Assembly (NCBI GenBank): GCA_035455265.1 | Contig: DATIFK010000003.1 | Span: 1 to 21,438 of the forward strand | Origin: MGOM01 sp035455265 | GTDB taxonomy: Bacteria > Chloroflexota > Anaerolineae > Anaerolineales > E44-bin32 | Direction of reading: 5' to 3' | Length of the DNA: 21,438 nt | Part shown: one piece after another, positions 1 through 9,555 of the stretch | Layout: every line of letters starts with the position of its first letter | How positions within the stretch are numbered: position 1 is the stretch's first letter | Position numbers and translations under genes: made by a program | The notes under the pieces: model-generated | Told to the model about the DNA's origin: nothing | The model's database searches: none | Seen by the model: the letters and a program-made list of their open reading frames with translations, nothing else

Positions 1-233
1 AGCCGATAGACGCCGCGCCGTTGAGCCTCGCGCAGCGAGTCGATCGCGGGATCGACCCCGACCTCGGTCGGGCCGTGCAGCGCGACCTGACCGAAATGAC
101 CGTCGCCGCAGCCGACGTCCAAGCGCGGCGCCGGAAGATTCACGCCGTCCAGAAGTTTCGCCTCGATGGCACGGAGGAATCCGCGGAAGTACGGCAGGGC
201 CTTCAAGTGGGGCCAGAGGAAGTCGGGGCTCAT
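1..233 (-). CDS. Class I SAM-dependent methyltransferase, N-terminal fragment (cut by window edge)
   Basis: The reading frame starts at an ATG at position 233 and runs off the left edge, so only the first 77 residues are visible. Residues about 37-47 read LDVGCGDGHFG, the glycine-rich motif I of class I S-adenosylmethionine methyltransferases. About 15 residues later an acidic residue in GVDPA fits the ribose-binding position of motif II. The start lies 2 nt after the stop codon of the GT4 glycosyltransferase, so it is almost certainly the next cistron of the same glycan operon. The methyl acceptor cannot be read from this fragment. Context suggests a sugar or lipid-linked glycan, or a small-molecule step of surface polymer synthesis, but that is inference. 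Fold assignment is confident; substrate is unknown. Confidence 0.8.
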   Translation of the reverse strand, partial: MSPDFLWPHLKALPYFRGFLRAIEAKLLDGVNLPAPRLDVGCGDGHFGQVALHGPTEVGVDPAIDSLREAQRRGVYR

Positions 234-235
234 CG

Positions 236-1381
236 TCACGCGCCGGCGCCGAGATCGTGGAACAGGTCAAGGTAGGCCCGGCCCACGTTCGCCGGCGCAT
301 ACCGCTCGCGCAACGCCCGCGGGTCGTCGGCCTTGGGCGGTTGCGCGAGCACCGACAGGATCGCCTCGGCCAGCGCGGCGGGATCGCGCAGCGGCACGAT
401 GCGTCCCATGCCTGTCGTCAGCACAGGCTGGCGCACGCCGGGCAGATCGGAAGCGACCACCGGAGTTCCACACAGCATGGACTCGATCTGCACGAGGCCG
501 AAGCTCTCGGTGCTGTTGAGGCTCGGTAGGACGGTGACGTCGCAAGCTCGGTAGAACGCCGCCATCGAATGCGGGTCGAGCACGCCGAGAAACGTCCAGT
601 GGTCCGCCACCGCCTGGAGCATCGGTTGAAGACGGCGGGCGTAGGCCGCTTCCCCGAGGACCTGCTCATGTTGCCCGGCGAAAAGCACGGTGGCATCGGG
701 ATGTCGATCGAGAATAGCCGGCAGAGCCTCCAGCAGGTACTCCACACCCTTCTCCGTCGCCAGGCGCGCGGCCATGCCGATCACCGGCCCCTTGCGCCGG
801 CGCAAAGAGCGGAACAGGGCAAGGTCTCCCGGCCGCGGCTCCGGCACCTCCACTGGAGGCGGGATGACGTGGAGCTTCGACATGTAGCCCGCCAGGAACG
901 GGGAGTGGACGGCGTAGTCCTTGGTGTAGGACACGACGGCGTCGGCCAGGCGCGCGGCGATGTGGTTGGCGGACTGGACGGCCAGGTGAGCCGGCCCGTT
1001 CAGCAACCCCACAGGCAGAAGCAGATCGCAGTGGTGCGTCAGGACCGTCGGACGGTGGAACAGGCGTCCGCGCAGGGCGATGCCGGCCGCATCGAATTGG
1101 GGCAGATGCAGGCTGACGACATCGTGGCGCAGGACAAGGCGCGTCGCCTCCAACCCGATCGTCGGCATGAGCACGCCCTTGCTGATGCGGGCGACCACCG
1201 GCAGGCGCAGCACCTCAACTCCGTCACTGGACTCGCGCGGCGGCAAGTCCCTGCGATAGCGCGAGGTGAGGATCGTCACCGTGTGTCCGGCGTCGGCCCA
1301 CGCCCTGGCCAGTCGTTCGACATAGACCGTCAGGCCGGAAACGTGCGGGCGGAAATAGGTCAGTGCGACGAGGATCTTCAT
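236..1381 (-). CDS. GT4-family glycosyltransferase (GT-B fold)
   Basis: A 381-aa retaining glycosyltransferase that probably transfers a sugar from a nucleotide-sugar donor to a membrane- or lipid-linked acceptor at the cytoplasmic membrane face. The N-terminal Rossmann half begins MKILVALTYFRPHVSG and keeps the usual GG-like acceptor loop region (HVSGLTVYVERLA, 13-25). The C-terminal donor half carries GMAARLATEKGVEYLLEA (202-219), with the phosphate-binding Arg/Lys pair, and the EX7E motif ESFGLVQIE (292-300), the hallmark of GT4 enzymes. The frame extends about 190 codons further upstream, but the family-typical N-terminus starts at the ATG at 1381. This ATG overlaps the stop codon of the upstream flippase-like gene by 4 bp (ATGA), so translation is coupled. 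The sugar specificity cannot be told. Confidence 0.9.
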   Translation of the reverse strand: MKILVALTYFRPHVSGLTVYVERLARAWADAGHTVTILTSRYRRDLPPRESSDGVEVLRLPVVARISKGVLMPTIGLEATRLVLRHDVVSLHLPQFDAAGIALRGRLFHRPTVLTHHCDLLLPVGLLNGPAHLAVQSANHIAARLADAVVSYTKDYAVHSPFLAGYMSKLHVIPPPVEVPEPRPGDLALFRSLRRRKGPVIGMAARLATEKGVEYLLEALPAILDRHPDATVLFAGQHEQVLGEAAYARRLQPMLQAVADHWTFLGVLDPHSMAAFYRACDVTVLPSLNSTESFGLVQIESMLCGTPVVASDLPGVRQPVLTTGMGRIVPLRDPAALAEAILSVLAQPPKADDPRALRERYAPANVGRAYLDLFHDLGAGA

Positions 1382-2388
1382 CCGCTGCGAGGCTGTGCGA
1401 CTCGGCGCGCCAGGTCCGTCGCCTCCCGCGCCAGGTGCGCCACCGACTCCCCCTCTCTCGACAGGAACCAGCTTCCCAGGATCCCGGTCACGGCGATCTG
1501 CATCAGGTGTGCCGTGACGGCCACGCTCAGCGCCACCTCGGCAGGGTAGCCGAGGGCGCGCAGTCCGGCCGAGCCGGCCAATTCGAAGACACCGATGGCC
1601 CCGGGTGACGAAGGCACGGCCGCGCCGAAGGCGATGACGCTCAGAGCGAACAGCCACACATTCGGGCTCCCCGTAGCTCCATACGTTCTCAGGTAGAGTT
1701 CGAACTGGGCCCAGGCTGCCACCCAGCCGGCCAGGAGCCAGGCGGCACCGGGAAGCAGGCGGGGAAAGCTTCCGGCGGCGTGTACGCCGGACGTCAACCC
1801 CTGCACCAGCCTCGGCAAGACGCGACCCAAGACGCCCGGCAAGCGCGCCATCAGCGCCGGACCGGATCGTCGTGACAGGACCAACGCCCCGAGCCCGATG
1901 ACGACGACCGCCAGCGCGACCCCGACGGCCGTCGCCATCTCCCTCGCCCACGCTGGCGCGGCGAGCGCCGGAAGAGTCAACACGAGCGCACCAAGGGCAA
2001 TCGTCACATCCAGGACGCGTTCGACGACGACCGAGCCAAGTGCCTGAGCCGTGCCAAACGCGGCGCCCTTCTGGACAAGGTAGGCCCGCACCAACTCACC
2101 CAACCGGACGGGCAGCAGGCTGTTCAGAAGGTAGCCTTCGTTGAGCGCGGCGAAGGCTCGGCGATACGGCACCTCGCCCAGCAGCGTCTGCCAGGCCCGT
2201 GCCCGGGCAGCGATGCCCGTCAACTGCAGAAGAAGGATCAGGGGCAGGAAGCCAAGCCGTGCCGCTCGAAGGGTCTCCGCCAGGCGGGTGGGCTGGACGC
2301 CCCACACAGCGAGGGCCAACGCCGTCAGGCTGACGACTGCACCGAGAACCCAGCGGCCGCGCCCCTCCCGCGGCTCCGGTTCGGTCAT
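1378..2388 (-). CDS. LPG-synthase-TM / flippase-like integral membrane protein (UPF0104, AglD-type)
   Basis: A 336-aa polytopic membrane protein with roughly eight hydrophobic segments. The diagnostic stretch is NSLLPVRLGELVRAYL (about residues 84-99), the N-x-LLP-x-R-x-GE-x-R-x-Y signature of the lysylphosphatidylglycerol synthase transmembrane domain family (PF03706). Stand-alone members of this family often sit beside glycosyltransferases and are thought to help glycolipid transfer across or within the membrane; the aminoacyl-transferase half of MprF is absent. A second family motif, PSSPGAIGVFELAG, lies near residue 260. The ATG at 2388 is chosen over an upstream in-frame start because GGGAGG stands about 8 nt before it. 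The gene overlaps the GT4 gene by 4 bp and follows the epimerase by 93 bp, so it is likely part of one glycan operon. Confidence 0.85.
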   Translation of the reverse strand: MTEPEPREGRGRWVLGAVVSLTALALAVWGVQPTRLAETLRAARLGFLPLILLLQLTGIAARARAWQTLLGEVPYRRAFAALNEGYLLNSLLPVRLGELVRAYLVQKGAAFGTAQALGSVVVERVLDVTIALGALVLTLPALAAPAWAREMATAVGVALAVVVIGLGALVLSRRSGPALMARLPGVLGRVLPRLVQGLTSGVHAAGSFPRLLPGAAWLLAGWVAAWAQFELYLRTYGATGSPNVWLFALSVIAFGAAVPSSPGAIGVFELAGSAGLRALGYPAEVALSVAVTAHLMQIAVTGILGSWFLSREGESVAHLAREATDLARRVAQPRSG

Positions 2389-2421
2389 GCCAACGCCTCC
2401 CGCGCCGCAGGTATGCAAAGC

Positions 2422-2445
2422 GCTTCCGGCGATGTCGCCGGAAGC
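2422..2445. terminator. Hairpin between epimerase and flippase genes
   Basis: An inverted repeat with arms GCTTCCGGCGA (2422-2432) and TCGCCGGAAGC (2435-2445) pairs perfectly around a 2-nt centre, so a real loop would open to 4-6 nt. It lies in the 93-bp gap after the epimerase stop. There is no clear T-run on either strand, so it may be an attenuating or RNA-processing hairpin within the operon rather than a full intrinsic terminator. Confidence 0.45.
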
Positions 2446-2481
2446 CCGAGGATTATAGCACCCGCGACCACGGCCCGGGAG

Positions 2482-3510
2482 TCACGAGGGAAAGAGGTCT
2501 CTGTGATCGCGAACCCACGCCACCAGACGGCTGACGCCTTCTTCGACGCCGACCTGAGGAGACCACTGAAGATCGTTTTGGGCGCGGCGGATATCCGAAA
2601 TGTAGACCTTCTGATCTCCCGGCCGCCAATCCCGATAGGTTACCGGCACGGCCCGGCCGAGCAGACGCTCGAGCAGCGGGCCGAACTCGGTCCACACGGC
2701 CAGGCTGTGGCGCGGGCCGCCCCCCATGTTGTAGACCCGACCGGCTGTGACCTCCGGCCGGCGGACGGCGCGCAGCATCGCTTCGATCAGATCGTCGACG
2801 AAAAGGACGTCACGAACCTGCCGCCCGTCGCCGTAGATCGTGATCGGACGACCCAAGAGTGCGGCGATGGCGAACCACGCCAGCCATCCCTGATCTTCGA
2901 TCCCGAACTGCCGCGTCCCGTAGATGCAGGAGTTGCGGAACACGATCGTCCGCAGGCCGTAGATCCGATGGTAGTCGTGGACGTATTGATCGGCGGCGCC
3001 CTTCGAGCACCCGTACGGTGAATAGAAATCGAGCGGCGCGGATTCGTCGACGCCTTCCGGCAGAGCGGCGTAGGCGTAGCGCGTCGCCTGAGCCGTGACC
3101 GGATACTGAGCCAGCGCGCCGTAGACCTTGTTGGTGGAAGTGAAGAGCAGAACCGGATCCAGCCGCAATGCGCGCACCGCCTCGAGGAGATGGAGCGTCC
3201 CCAACGCGTTGACGTCGAAATCCATGAGCGGATCCGTAACCGATGTGGTCACGGCCACCTGGGCGGCGAAATGCAGGACGACGTCCAGCGGCGCATGCGC
3301 CGAGACGGCCCGTCGCACCTCGTCGGCTTCCCGCACGTCGCCGCGGACGAACGTCAGGCGCGCCTCCGCCGTGCCAAGCCACTCGAGGTTCTTCTCGCTG
3401 CCGGCGCGGGACAGGTTGTCGAAGATCACGACCTCTTCGCCGTCGTCCAGCAGTCGGCGGACGGTGTTGGCCCCGATGAAACCCGCCCCTCCGGTCACGA
3501 ACCAACGCAT
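2482..3510 (-). CDS. NAD-dependent epimerase/dehydratase, CDP-paratose (tyvelose) 2-epimerase-like
   Basis: A 342-aa extended short-chain dehydrogenase/reductase. It starts MRWFVTGGAGFIGAN with the GxxGxxG NAD-binding motif at residues 7-13. The active site is readable: TSTNKVYG (124-131) supplies the Ser/Thr, and YGCSK (166-170) supplies the catalytic Tyr and Lys. The stretches NLSRAGSEKNLEWL, DFYSPYGCSKGAADQYVHDYHRIYG and IYGTRQFGIEDQG closely resemble CDP-tyvelose/CDP-paratose 2-epimerases (RfbE type), enzymes making 3,6-dideoxyhexoses for surface polysaccharide. Related UDP- or GDP-sugar epimerases share much of this, so the exact substrate is inferred. The ATG at 3510 follows a strong AGGAGG site about 7 nt upstream; a longer in-frame extension reading into lepA is rejected. 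It sits 52 bp after lepA and ahead of the flippase, GT4 and methyltransferase genes. Confidence 0.88.
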   Translation of the reverse strand: MRWFVTGGAGFIGANTVRRLLDDGEEVVIFDNLSRAGSEKNLEWLGTAEARLTFVRGDVREADEVRRAVSAHAPLDVVLHFAAQVAVTTSVTDPLMDFDVNALGTLHLLEAVRALRLDPVLLFTSTNKVYGALAQYPVTAQATRYAYAALPEGVDESAPLDFYSPYGCSKGAADQYVHDYHRIYGLRTIVFRNSCIYGTRQFGIEDQGWLAWFAIAALLGRPITIYGDGRQVRDVLFVDDLIEAMLRAVRRPEVTAGRVYNMGGGPRHSLAVWTEFGPLLERLLGRAVPVTYRDWRPGDQKVYISDIRRAQNDLQWSPQVGVEEGVSRLVAWVRDHRDLFPS

Positions 3511-3562
3511 GCCGCCCTCCTGCTCCTCCCTGCGCTTCCCTGGTGCCCGGGGAACGCGGGGC

Positions 3563-5365
<1,803 letters not shown>

Positions 5366-5375
5366 GGGCTCGCGA

Positions 5376-5381
5376 AGTATA
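5376..5381 (-). promoter_or_regulatory. Candidate -10 element of lepA (leaderless transcript)
   Basis: TATACT on the minus strand (5 of 6 to TATAAT) ends 10 nt before the lepA ATG. Transcription starting about 7 nt downstream would leave 2-4 nt before the start codon, and no ribosome binding site is present. No convincing -35 is seen at 16-18 nt spacing. Confidence 0.5.
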
Positions 5382-5391
5382 CACGTTCAGA

Positions 5392-5454
5392 GGTCAGTGG
5401 CCGGTGGCCAGGTCCCGGTTCCCAGTCTCCAGTTCCCAGTCACCAGTTTCCGAT
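5392..5454 (+). repeat. Heptanucleotide tandem array 1 (9 units)
   Basis: Nine consecutive 7-nt units with consensus roughly NYCCAGT on the plus strand (for example TCCCAGT at 5420-5426 and again at 5434-5440, CTCCAGT at 5427-5433). The period is strictly 7, so it cannot be a codon-driven repeat. On the minus strand the unit reads ACTGGRN, closely related to array 2 on the plus strand. It lies directly upstream of the lepA -10 element. Confidence 0.8.
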
Positions 5455-5614
5455 GCGAGCCAACACTATTCCGTGGTGCGAGCCGGCGAAATGCGGCGCG
5501 GCAATCTGACCCCTCGGCTGCTCCCGTCACTCCGAATAGCAACCATGCCCCGAAGGGTATGAGATTTGCCACCCCATGCTGCGCTCCGGGCACGCGGCGG
5601 GCGAGAGTCCGCGG
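5455..5614. other. Gene-free spacer between the two inverted heptamer arrays
   Basis: This 160-bp stretch, part of the 327-bp intergenic region between lepA and tlyA, shows no start-plus-frame of coding character, no RNA gene and no clear terminator. It is flanked by heptamer arrays in opposite orientation. Confidence 0.5.
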
Positions 5615-5691
5615 GCTGGTGGCTGGTGGCTGGAGGCTCGAGGCTGGCGGCTGGAGTCTGGCGGCTGGAGTCTGGCGGCCCGAGGCTGGCG
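5615..5691 (+). repeat. Heptanucleotide tandem array 2 (11 units)
   Basis: Eleven unbroken 7-nt units with consensus GCTGGNG (units include GCTGGTG twice at the start, GCTGGAG three times, GCTGGCG and TCTGGCG). It ends 1 nt before the tlyA stop codon, so the array abuts the gene's 3' end. It is the same motif family as array 1 but on the opposite strand. Confidence 0.85.
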
Positions 5692-5692
5692 G

Positions 5693-6502
5693 TCATTGGG
5701 CACTGCTCACGGCCTCGATCCGTCCTTGCAGGCCTTCGTTGGTCGGGCCGCCCTTTACCGCCCACATCAAGAACTCCAAGTTCCCCTTCGGACCGCGCAG
5801 GGGTGAGCGGATGACTCCCTGCACACCGAGATCTGCCTCCTTCATCTCCGCCGCGATCGCCTCCAGCACCTGACGGTGTACTGTGGGGTCCCGCACGACG
5901 CCGCCCTTGCCGACGAGTCGGCGGCCAGCCTCGAACTGAGGCTTCACCAGGGCCACGACATCCCCGGACGGAACCAGCCAACCGGAGACGACGGGCAGGA
6001 CCAGGCGGAGCGAGATGAAGGCCACATCGATTGTGGCGACTTGGATGGGAGTCTCCAGGTCGCCAAGGTAGCGAACGTTGGTGCGCTCCATCACCGTCAC
6101 GCGCGGATCCTGGCGCAACTTCCAGTGGAGGATGCCGTGCCCGACGTCGATGGCGAACACGCGGGCGGCTCCGCGCTGCAGCAGGCAATCGGTGAATCCG
6201 CCTGTGGAGGCCCCCACGTCGGCGCAGACCTTCCCTGTAACGTCGAGCCCGAAGCCCGCCAGGGCCGCTGCCAGTTTGTCGCCGCCGCGCGAAACGTAGG
6301 GCGGCGGGCGCAGGACCTCCAGACGGGCGTCTGCCGCCACCAGCTGCGAAGCTTTGGCGGCCGGTTCCCCGTCGACGCGGACTTCGCCGGCGAGGATCAG
6401 GCGTTGGGCTGAGGCGCGGCTCTCCGCCAGGCCCAGCTCGAGCAATGCCGCATCGAGGCGGAGGCGCTTCTCGGGCTTCGAGGCGGCGCGCCCTCTTGTC
6501 AT
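5693..6502 (-). CDS. tlyA: TlyA-family 23S/16S rRNA 2'-O-methyltransferase (hemolysin A-like)
   Basis: A 269-aa protein with an N-terminal S4 RNA-binding domain (about 11-60: RLDAALLELGLAESRASAQRLILAGEVRVDG) followed by an FtsJ-like methyltransferase domain. SRGGDKL (71-77) leads into motif I ADVGASTGGFTDCLL (94-108), then DVAFIS (159-164) and LVKPQFE (185-191), which supply the K-D-K residues of the 2'-O-methyltransferase active site. In mycobacteria TlyA methylates C1409 of 16S and C1920 of 23S rRNA; the short TlyA type methylates only 23S. Which type this is cannot be settled by eye. I chose the ATG at 6502; a TTG at 6517 is an alternative giving five extra residues, and neither has a clear ribosome binding site. 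The stop abuts heptamer array 2. Confidence 0.93.
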   Translation of the reverse strand: MTRGRAASKPEKRLRLDAALLELGLAESRASAQRLILAGEVRVDGEPAAKASQLVAADARLEVLRPPPYVSRGGDKLAAALAGFGLDVTGKVCADVGASTGGFTDCLLQRGAARVFAIDVGHGILHWKLRQDPRVTVMERTNVRYLGDLETPIQVATIDVAFISLRLVLPVVSGWLVPSGDVVALVKPQFEAGRRLVGKGGVVRDPTVHRQVLEAIAAEMKEADLGVQGVIRSPLRGPKGNLEFLMWAVKGGPTNEGLQGRIEAVSSAQ

Positions 6503-6596
6503 CCGGTGCCGCGACAACGAGAGCAGGGAACTGGCTGCCCCGGCTTCAGCCGACGGCTAGAAGCGTTGCCTTCCACGCGGAGAGCGGCCGTTTCCG

Positions 6597-6884
6597 TCAG
6601 GCGCCTTCGACGACGACCATGTTGCTGCGCGCCGCCTTGTGACGCTGCTGGCGGGCCGGCGCGTATTCCGAAGAATGGAGCCACTCCTTCGCTCGTGCAG
6701 ACGATCCGAACTCCAGGATGACGAGCCGGTGAGGGTGCCACTCCCCTTCCAGGACCTCTGTCGCCCCGCCCCGAGCCAGGTACTTCCCTCCAAAGGAAGC
6801 GACAGTTGCCGGGGCGACCTTCTTGTACCCCTCGTACGCGGCCGGATCGGTCACATCGATGTCCACGATGACATAGGCAGTCAC
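6597..6884 (-). CDS. DUF1330 family protein (dimeric alpha/beta-barrel fold)
   Basis: A 95-aa protein starting with GTG: VTAYVIVDIDVTDPAAYEGYKK, typical of DUF1330 (PF07045), whose members are about 95 residues. Later family features are present: GGKYLARGG (23-31), HRLVILEF and SSEYAPARQQRHKAA near the C-terminus. The fold is ferredoxin-like and related to antibiotic-monooxygenase-type barrels; the biochemical role is unknown. The frame is open for about 90 codons upstream, but family conservation starts at the GTG, and a GAGG site lies about 8 nt before it. A perfect TATAAT is found 31 nt upstream, so the gene probably has its own promoter. It may be co-transcribed with tlyA 95 bp downstream. 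Confidence 0.88.
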   Translation of the reverse strand: MTAYVIVDIDVTDPAAYEGYKKVAPATVASFGGKYLARGGATEVLEGEWHPHRLVILEFGSSARAKEWLHSSEYAPARQQRHKAARSNMVVVEGA

Positions 6885-6915
6885 ATCGCACCTCGCCGGA
6901 CGGGCGGCTTCGGTG

Positions 6916-6921
6916 ATTATA
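6916..6921 (-). promoter_or_regulatory. Candidate -10 element (TATAAT) of the DUF1330 gene
   Basis: A perfect TATAAT on the minus strand, 31 nt before the GTG start, giving a leader of about 24 nt that includes a GAGG ribosome binding site. No good -35 hexamer is visible at 16-18 nt spacing. Confidence 0.55.
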
Positions 6922-7017
6922 GACTGCCGATTCGAGTCGGAGACTCGGTGTGTCGGCGGCCGAAGCCTGGGGACGAGTGACCGGATCGGAGATTGGAATG
7001 GGCCGTCTGGAACGCCT

Positions 7018-7530
7018 CTACGGCGCGGATACCCACCCGTTGGCCAAAGGGATTCCCTCGAGCAGCGCCTCCAGATCGCACAGGGCCTGAGGCGCCTGGT
7101 CGTATTCCGTACCGCAGCCCAGGCCATAGTGGTACACGCCCTTGGTCCGGCCATCCATCGTTACGGTCGTGTCGATCGACGGCAGGTCCGTGACCTGGAC
7201 CTCATAGCGATCGGCCAACCGGAAGAAGTCCGCCGTGACGACGGCAGCGACCAGGGCTTTGACTTCGTCCTCGCTCAATCGGGTCGTTCGCACACCCTCC
7301 ACGCCAACGAACCGAATCCCCTCATATTCGACTGAGCCGTCGGCGCCGACGGTCAGGTTGTACACCGGGCAGGCACCGAAACACGGACCGCGCTCGATGG
7401 TGACCTGGAAGTCTGCTGGGACCGATGCCGGTACTGTTGGCGTCGGCGACAATGGCTGAAGCCCACAGGCGCTGAGGAACACGGCGAAGAACGCGATGGA
7501 ACGGACCGATGCGTTCGATCGAGCGGTCAT
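7018..7530 (-). CDS. DUF6438-like lipoprotein
   Basis: A 170-aa predicted lipoprotein. Basic residues are followed by a hydrophobic stretch and the lipobox LSAC with the acylated Cys at 22; a short Pro/Thr linker (about 28-38) separates it from the globular part. The core matches the DUF6438 pattern: IERGPCFGACPVYNLTVGADGSVEYEG (45-71) with the paired cysteines 50 and 54, then DRYEVQVTDLPSIDTTVTMDG. Two further cysteines (139, 151) could pair outside the membrane. The role is unknown; the family is exported and widespread. The ATG at 7530 is well supported by an AAGGAGGAGGT site a few nt upstream. It lies 96 bp after the glycoside hydrolase gene on the same strand. Confidence 0.85.
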   Translation of the reverse strand: MTARSNASVRSIAFFAVFLSACGLQPLSPTPTVPASVPADFQVTIERGPCFGACPVYNLTVGADGSVEYEGIRFVGVEGVRTTRLSEDEVKALVAAVVTADFFRLADRYEVQVTDLPSIDTTVTMDGRTKGVYHYGLGCGTEYDQAPQALCDLEALLEGIPLANGWVSAP

Positions 7531-7626
7531 CCTACCTCCTCCTTGGTTACAGGGTCGCCCAGTTCACCTGACTCGGGCCTTGTGGAAAGACGCTGCAGGA
7601 CCGCGCCTCGTTCCCGCGGCCTTGCC

Positions 7627-9555
7627 TCAGGGTTGGCGGACGATCTTGGCGGCCAAGTCGCGTCGCGTCGATGGGATCGGGACGACAAGGAGCCCGTCCC
7701 GCGCCGTCGCGGCAGCAGGCTCGAGCCAGTTGCCTGTCTGGGGGTCGTACCACTCGATCGAGTAAGCCCCGTCCATCATGTCATGCAGTCTGAGTGTCAG
7801 CCCCTCGATCACGGGCGGATTGTAGAAGAAGGTTGATGGGGAGCCGGCGCGTAGGCGCGCCGCTTCGGCTGCTTGCACGGTGTAGGCGCGGCTGCGCAGC
7901 CACACAAGAACGTCCTTTCCCCGCATCCCAAGCCCAACGGCGTCATCGGCGGCGGTCCCCGACCCGGAGATGTCCAGTGGAGAGAACGGCTCGTAGGCGG
8001 AGAGGTCAACATCCTCCAGGAAGCGATCCAGGCCTCGGTAGTGGTACCACAGCCCGTGGGACTCGATGTAGATATCCCAGAACCAGTACATCCCGCTCCC
8101 GGCATAGCCGACGAACGTTGTCGACCACAGACCGTTGTGCAAATGGATCCCGGTGCTCTCGATGAAGCCGCCGCGGTCCTCCCCGCCGTAGCCGAACTCA
8201 CCGAGAAGGATCGGCTTCGGAGGCGCGCTTCCGGCCAGCCTCCGGAAGTCGCCCGCCGCCCGTCCGGCGAGATCCCGATCGGTTGCGCCGGTCTGATCGC
8301 TGTACTCGTGCTTCTGGATGACGTCGAGTTCGGGCAACGACCAGATGGGCGAGAGATCTCGAATGGCGTAGCTGTTGGTGGTCAGATGGCGGTTGACGTC
8401 CCGCGCTCGGAGATAGGCCGTCATCTCTTGCAGCCAGGCGATCAATGCCTCGTCGGAGAACGGGGCCAGGTTGACCTCGTTCCACCACTCCCATGCGAGC
8501 AGGCGCGGCGAGTAGCCCCATCGGTTGACGATGTAATTGAGCTTCCGTTGCGTCAGGGCCCGCGCTTCGGCATCCGTGACGAATTGCCCCGGGGCTTCGA
8601 GCGGCCCGCCGCGGGCGGCGTTGTAGGGGTTGTGACTCCAGCCGTCGGTCTGCCAGTCGTTGTAGTCGGCGCAGTTGAAGAGGACGAGGTCGATGTAGAT
8701 GTCGAGACTGTCAGCCATGTCGAAGATCTGGTCCAGCAGCCAGGCACGCCGGAGACGATAGTCGTAGTCTCCCAGACGCGTGTCATTGCCCTCGAGGGCG
8801 AACGACCAATCGGCCATCCACACCCGGATGGTGTTCCCGCCGTTGGCGGCGAAGGGCCCCATCCATCTTCGGTAGTCCGTCAGCGCGTCGCCCGAGCCTG
8901 TCCACCAGGCGATGTTGAGCCCGATGGGGAAGAAGAAGTCTCCGTTGTCGAAGGCCAGGTAGCGCGGATGGTCCGGATGCACGCGGACGAATCCGGGATC
9001 ATCGGACGGCACGACGTCGAATTCGACCGGATCGCTCTCGATCCCTCGGGCTGGAATCCGAGCGACGGCCGTCCAGGTTCCGGTCTCCGTTGGCGTGAAT
9101 CGAACCTTCCAACCAGGATCTCCCGTTGGGGTGACGTAGGGCAGTTCGAAATCCTGATACCAGAAAGCCCCTACGTCGACGATCGCGCCAGAGGGCGAAG
9201 TGAAATCGACGCGAAGGTCAAGTTCCTCAGGATCGTACGGGTTGTCGGCAGCCGCGGTGGTGTGCAGGTCGAGTTCGAGCAGCGCATAGAGCTCAACTTC
9301 ATTGGCCTCCAGTGGCCCGATCGCGAGCGGCGGCGCCGGTGGGCTGAGCGTGGCTGCTGGCGGCTCGGGTTGTGACAGCAGCGTCGCGACGCTGCCCGTG
9401 GGTTGCGCTGTCACGGGCGCGCAAGAAGAGACCCAGAGGATGGCGATAGCGAGGGTGATTGGCCGGGGGTCGAACCTGGCGTAGGCCCCATCGAGACGCG
9501 TCGTTTCGACGGGCGGGAGACCCGTCGAATGCGGGAAGGGCGTGAATTGGAGCAC
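7627..9555 (-). CDS. Secreted GH5-like glycoside hydrolase lipoprotein with DUF5060 domain
   Basis: About 642 aa if the GTG at 9555 is the start. A hydrophobic segment ITLAIAILWVSSC (33-45) ends in a lipobox with Cys45, followed by a Pro/Ala-rich linker. A beta-sandwich resembling DUF5060 spans about 80-182. The TIM barrel (about 194-509) begins with YLAFDNGDFFFPIGLN and carries AWEWWNEVN, whose Asn359-Glu360 pair is the clan GH-A acid/base, and LLGEFGYGG with Glu453 as the likely nucleophile. A C-terminal beta domain (about 514-642) resembles the collagen-binding-like domain of this group. It likely cleaves an extracellular polysaccharide while anchored to the membrane; the substrate is unknown. 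The start is uncertain: no ATG occurs between the upstream region and the signal sequence, and a hairpin lies inside the first 30 codons. Confidence 0.82.
   Translation of the reverse strand: MLQFTPFPHSTGLPPVETTRLDGAYARFDPRPITLAIAILWVSSCAPVTAQPTGSVATLLSQPEPPAATLSPPAPPLAIGPLEANEVELYALLELDLHTTAAADNPYDPEELDLRVDFTSPSGAIVDVGAFWYQDFELPYVTPTGDPGWKVRFTPTETGTWTAVARIPARGIESDPVEFDVVPSDDPGFVRVHPDHPRYLAFDNGDFFFPIGLNIAWWTGSGDALTDYRRWMGPFAANGGNTIRVWMADWSFALEGNDTRLGDYDYRLRRAWLLDQIFDMADSLDIYIDLVLFNCADYNDWQTDGWSHNPYNAARGGPLEAPGQFVTDAEARALTQRKLNYIVNRWGYSPRLLAWEWWNEVNLAPFSDEALIAWLQEMTAYLRARDVNRHLTTNSYAIRDLSPIWSLPELDVIQKHEYSDQTGATDRDLAGRAAGDFRRLAGSAPPKPILLGEFGYGGEDRGGFIESTGIHLHNGLWSTTFVGYAGSGMYWFWDIYIESHGLWYHYRGLDRFLEDVDLSAYEPFSPLDISGSGTAADDAVGLGMRGKDVLVWLRSRAYTVQAAEAARLRAGSPSTFFYNPPVIEGLTLRLHDMMDGAYSIEWYDPQTGNWLEPAAATARDGLLVVPIPSTRRDLAAKIVRQP
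9505..9529. repeat. Perfect 9-bp stem hairpin near the glycoside hydrolase start
   Basis: Arms TTCGACGGG (9505-9513) and CCCGTCGAA (9521-9529) pair perfectly around a 7-nt loop. It resembles a REP-like interspersed palindrome and falls in the doubtful N-terminal region of the hydrolase gene, where it may instead be 5' untranslated RNA. Confidence 0.65.

Noticed and set aside
1382..1951. N-terminal extension of the GT4 glycosyltransferase
   Set aside because: The extension is antisense-like reading through the flippase gene; GT4 proteins begin at the MKILVALTYF segment.
9455..9495. ATG at the GATGGGG site as an alternative hydrolase start
   Set aside because: It is out of frame with the signal peptide and enzyme; would need an unproven 1-nt error.
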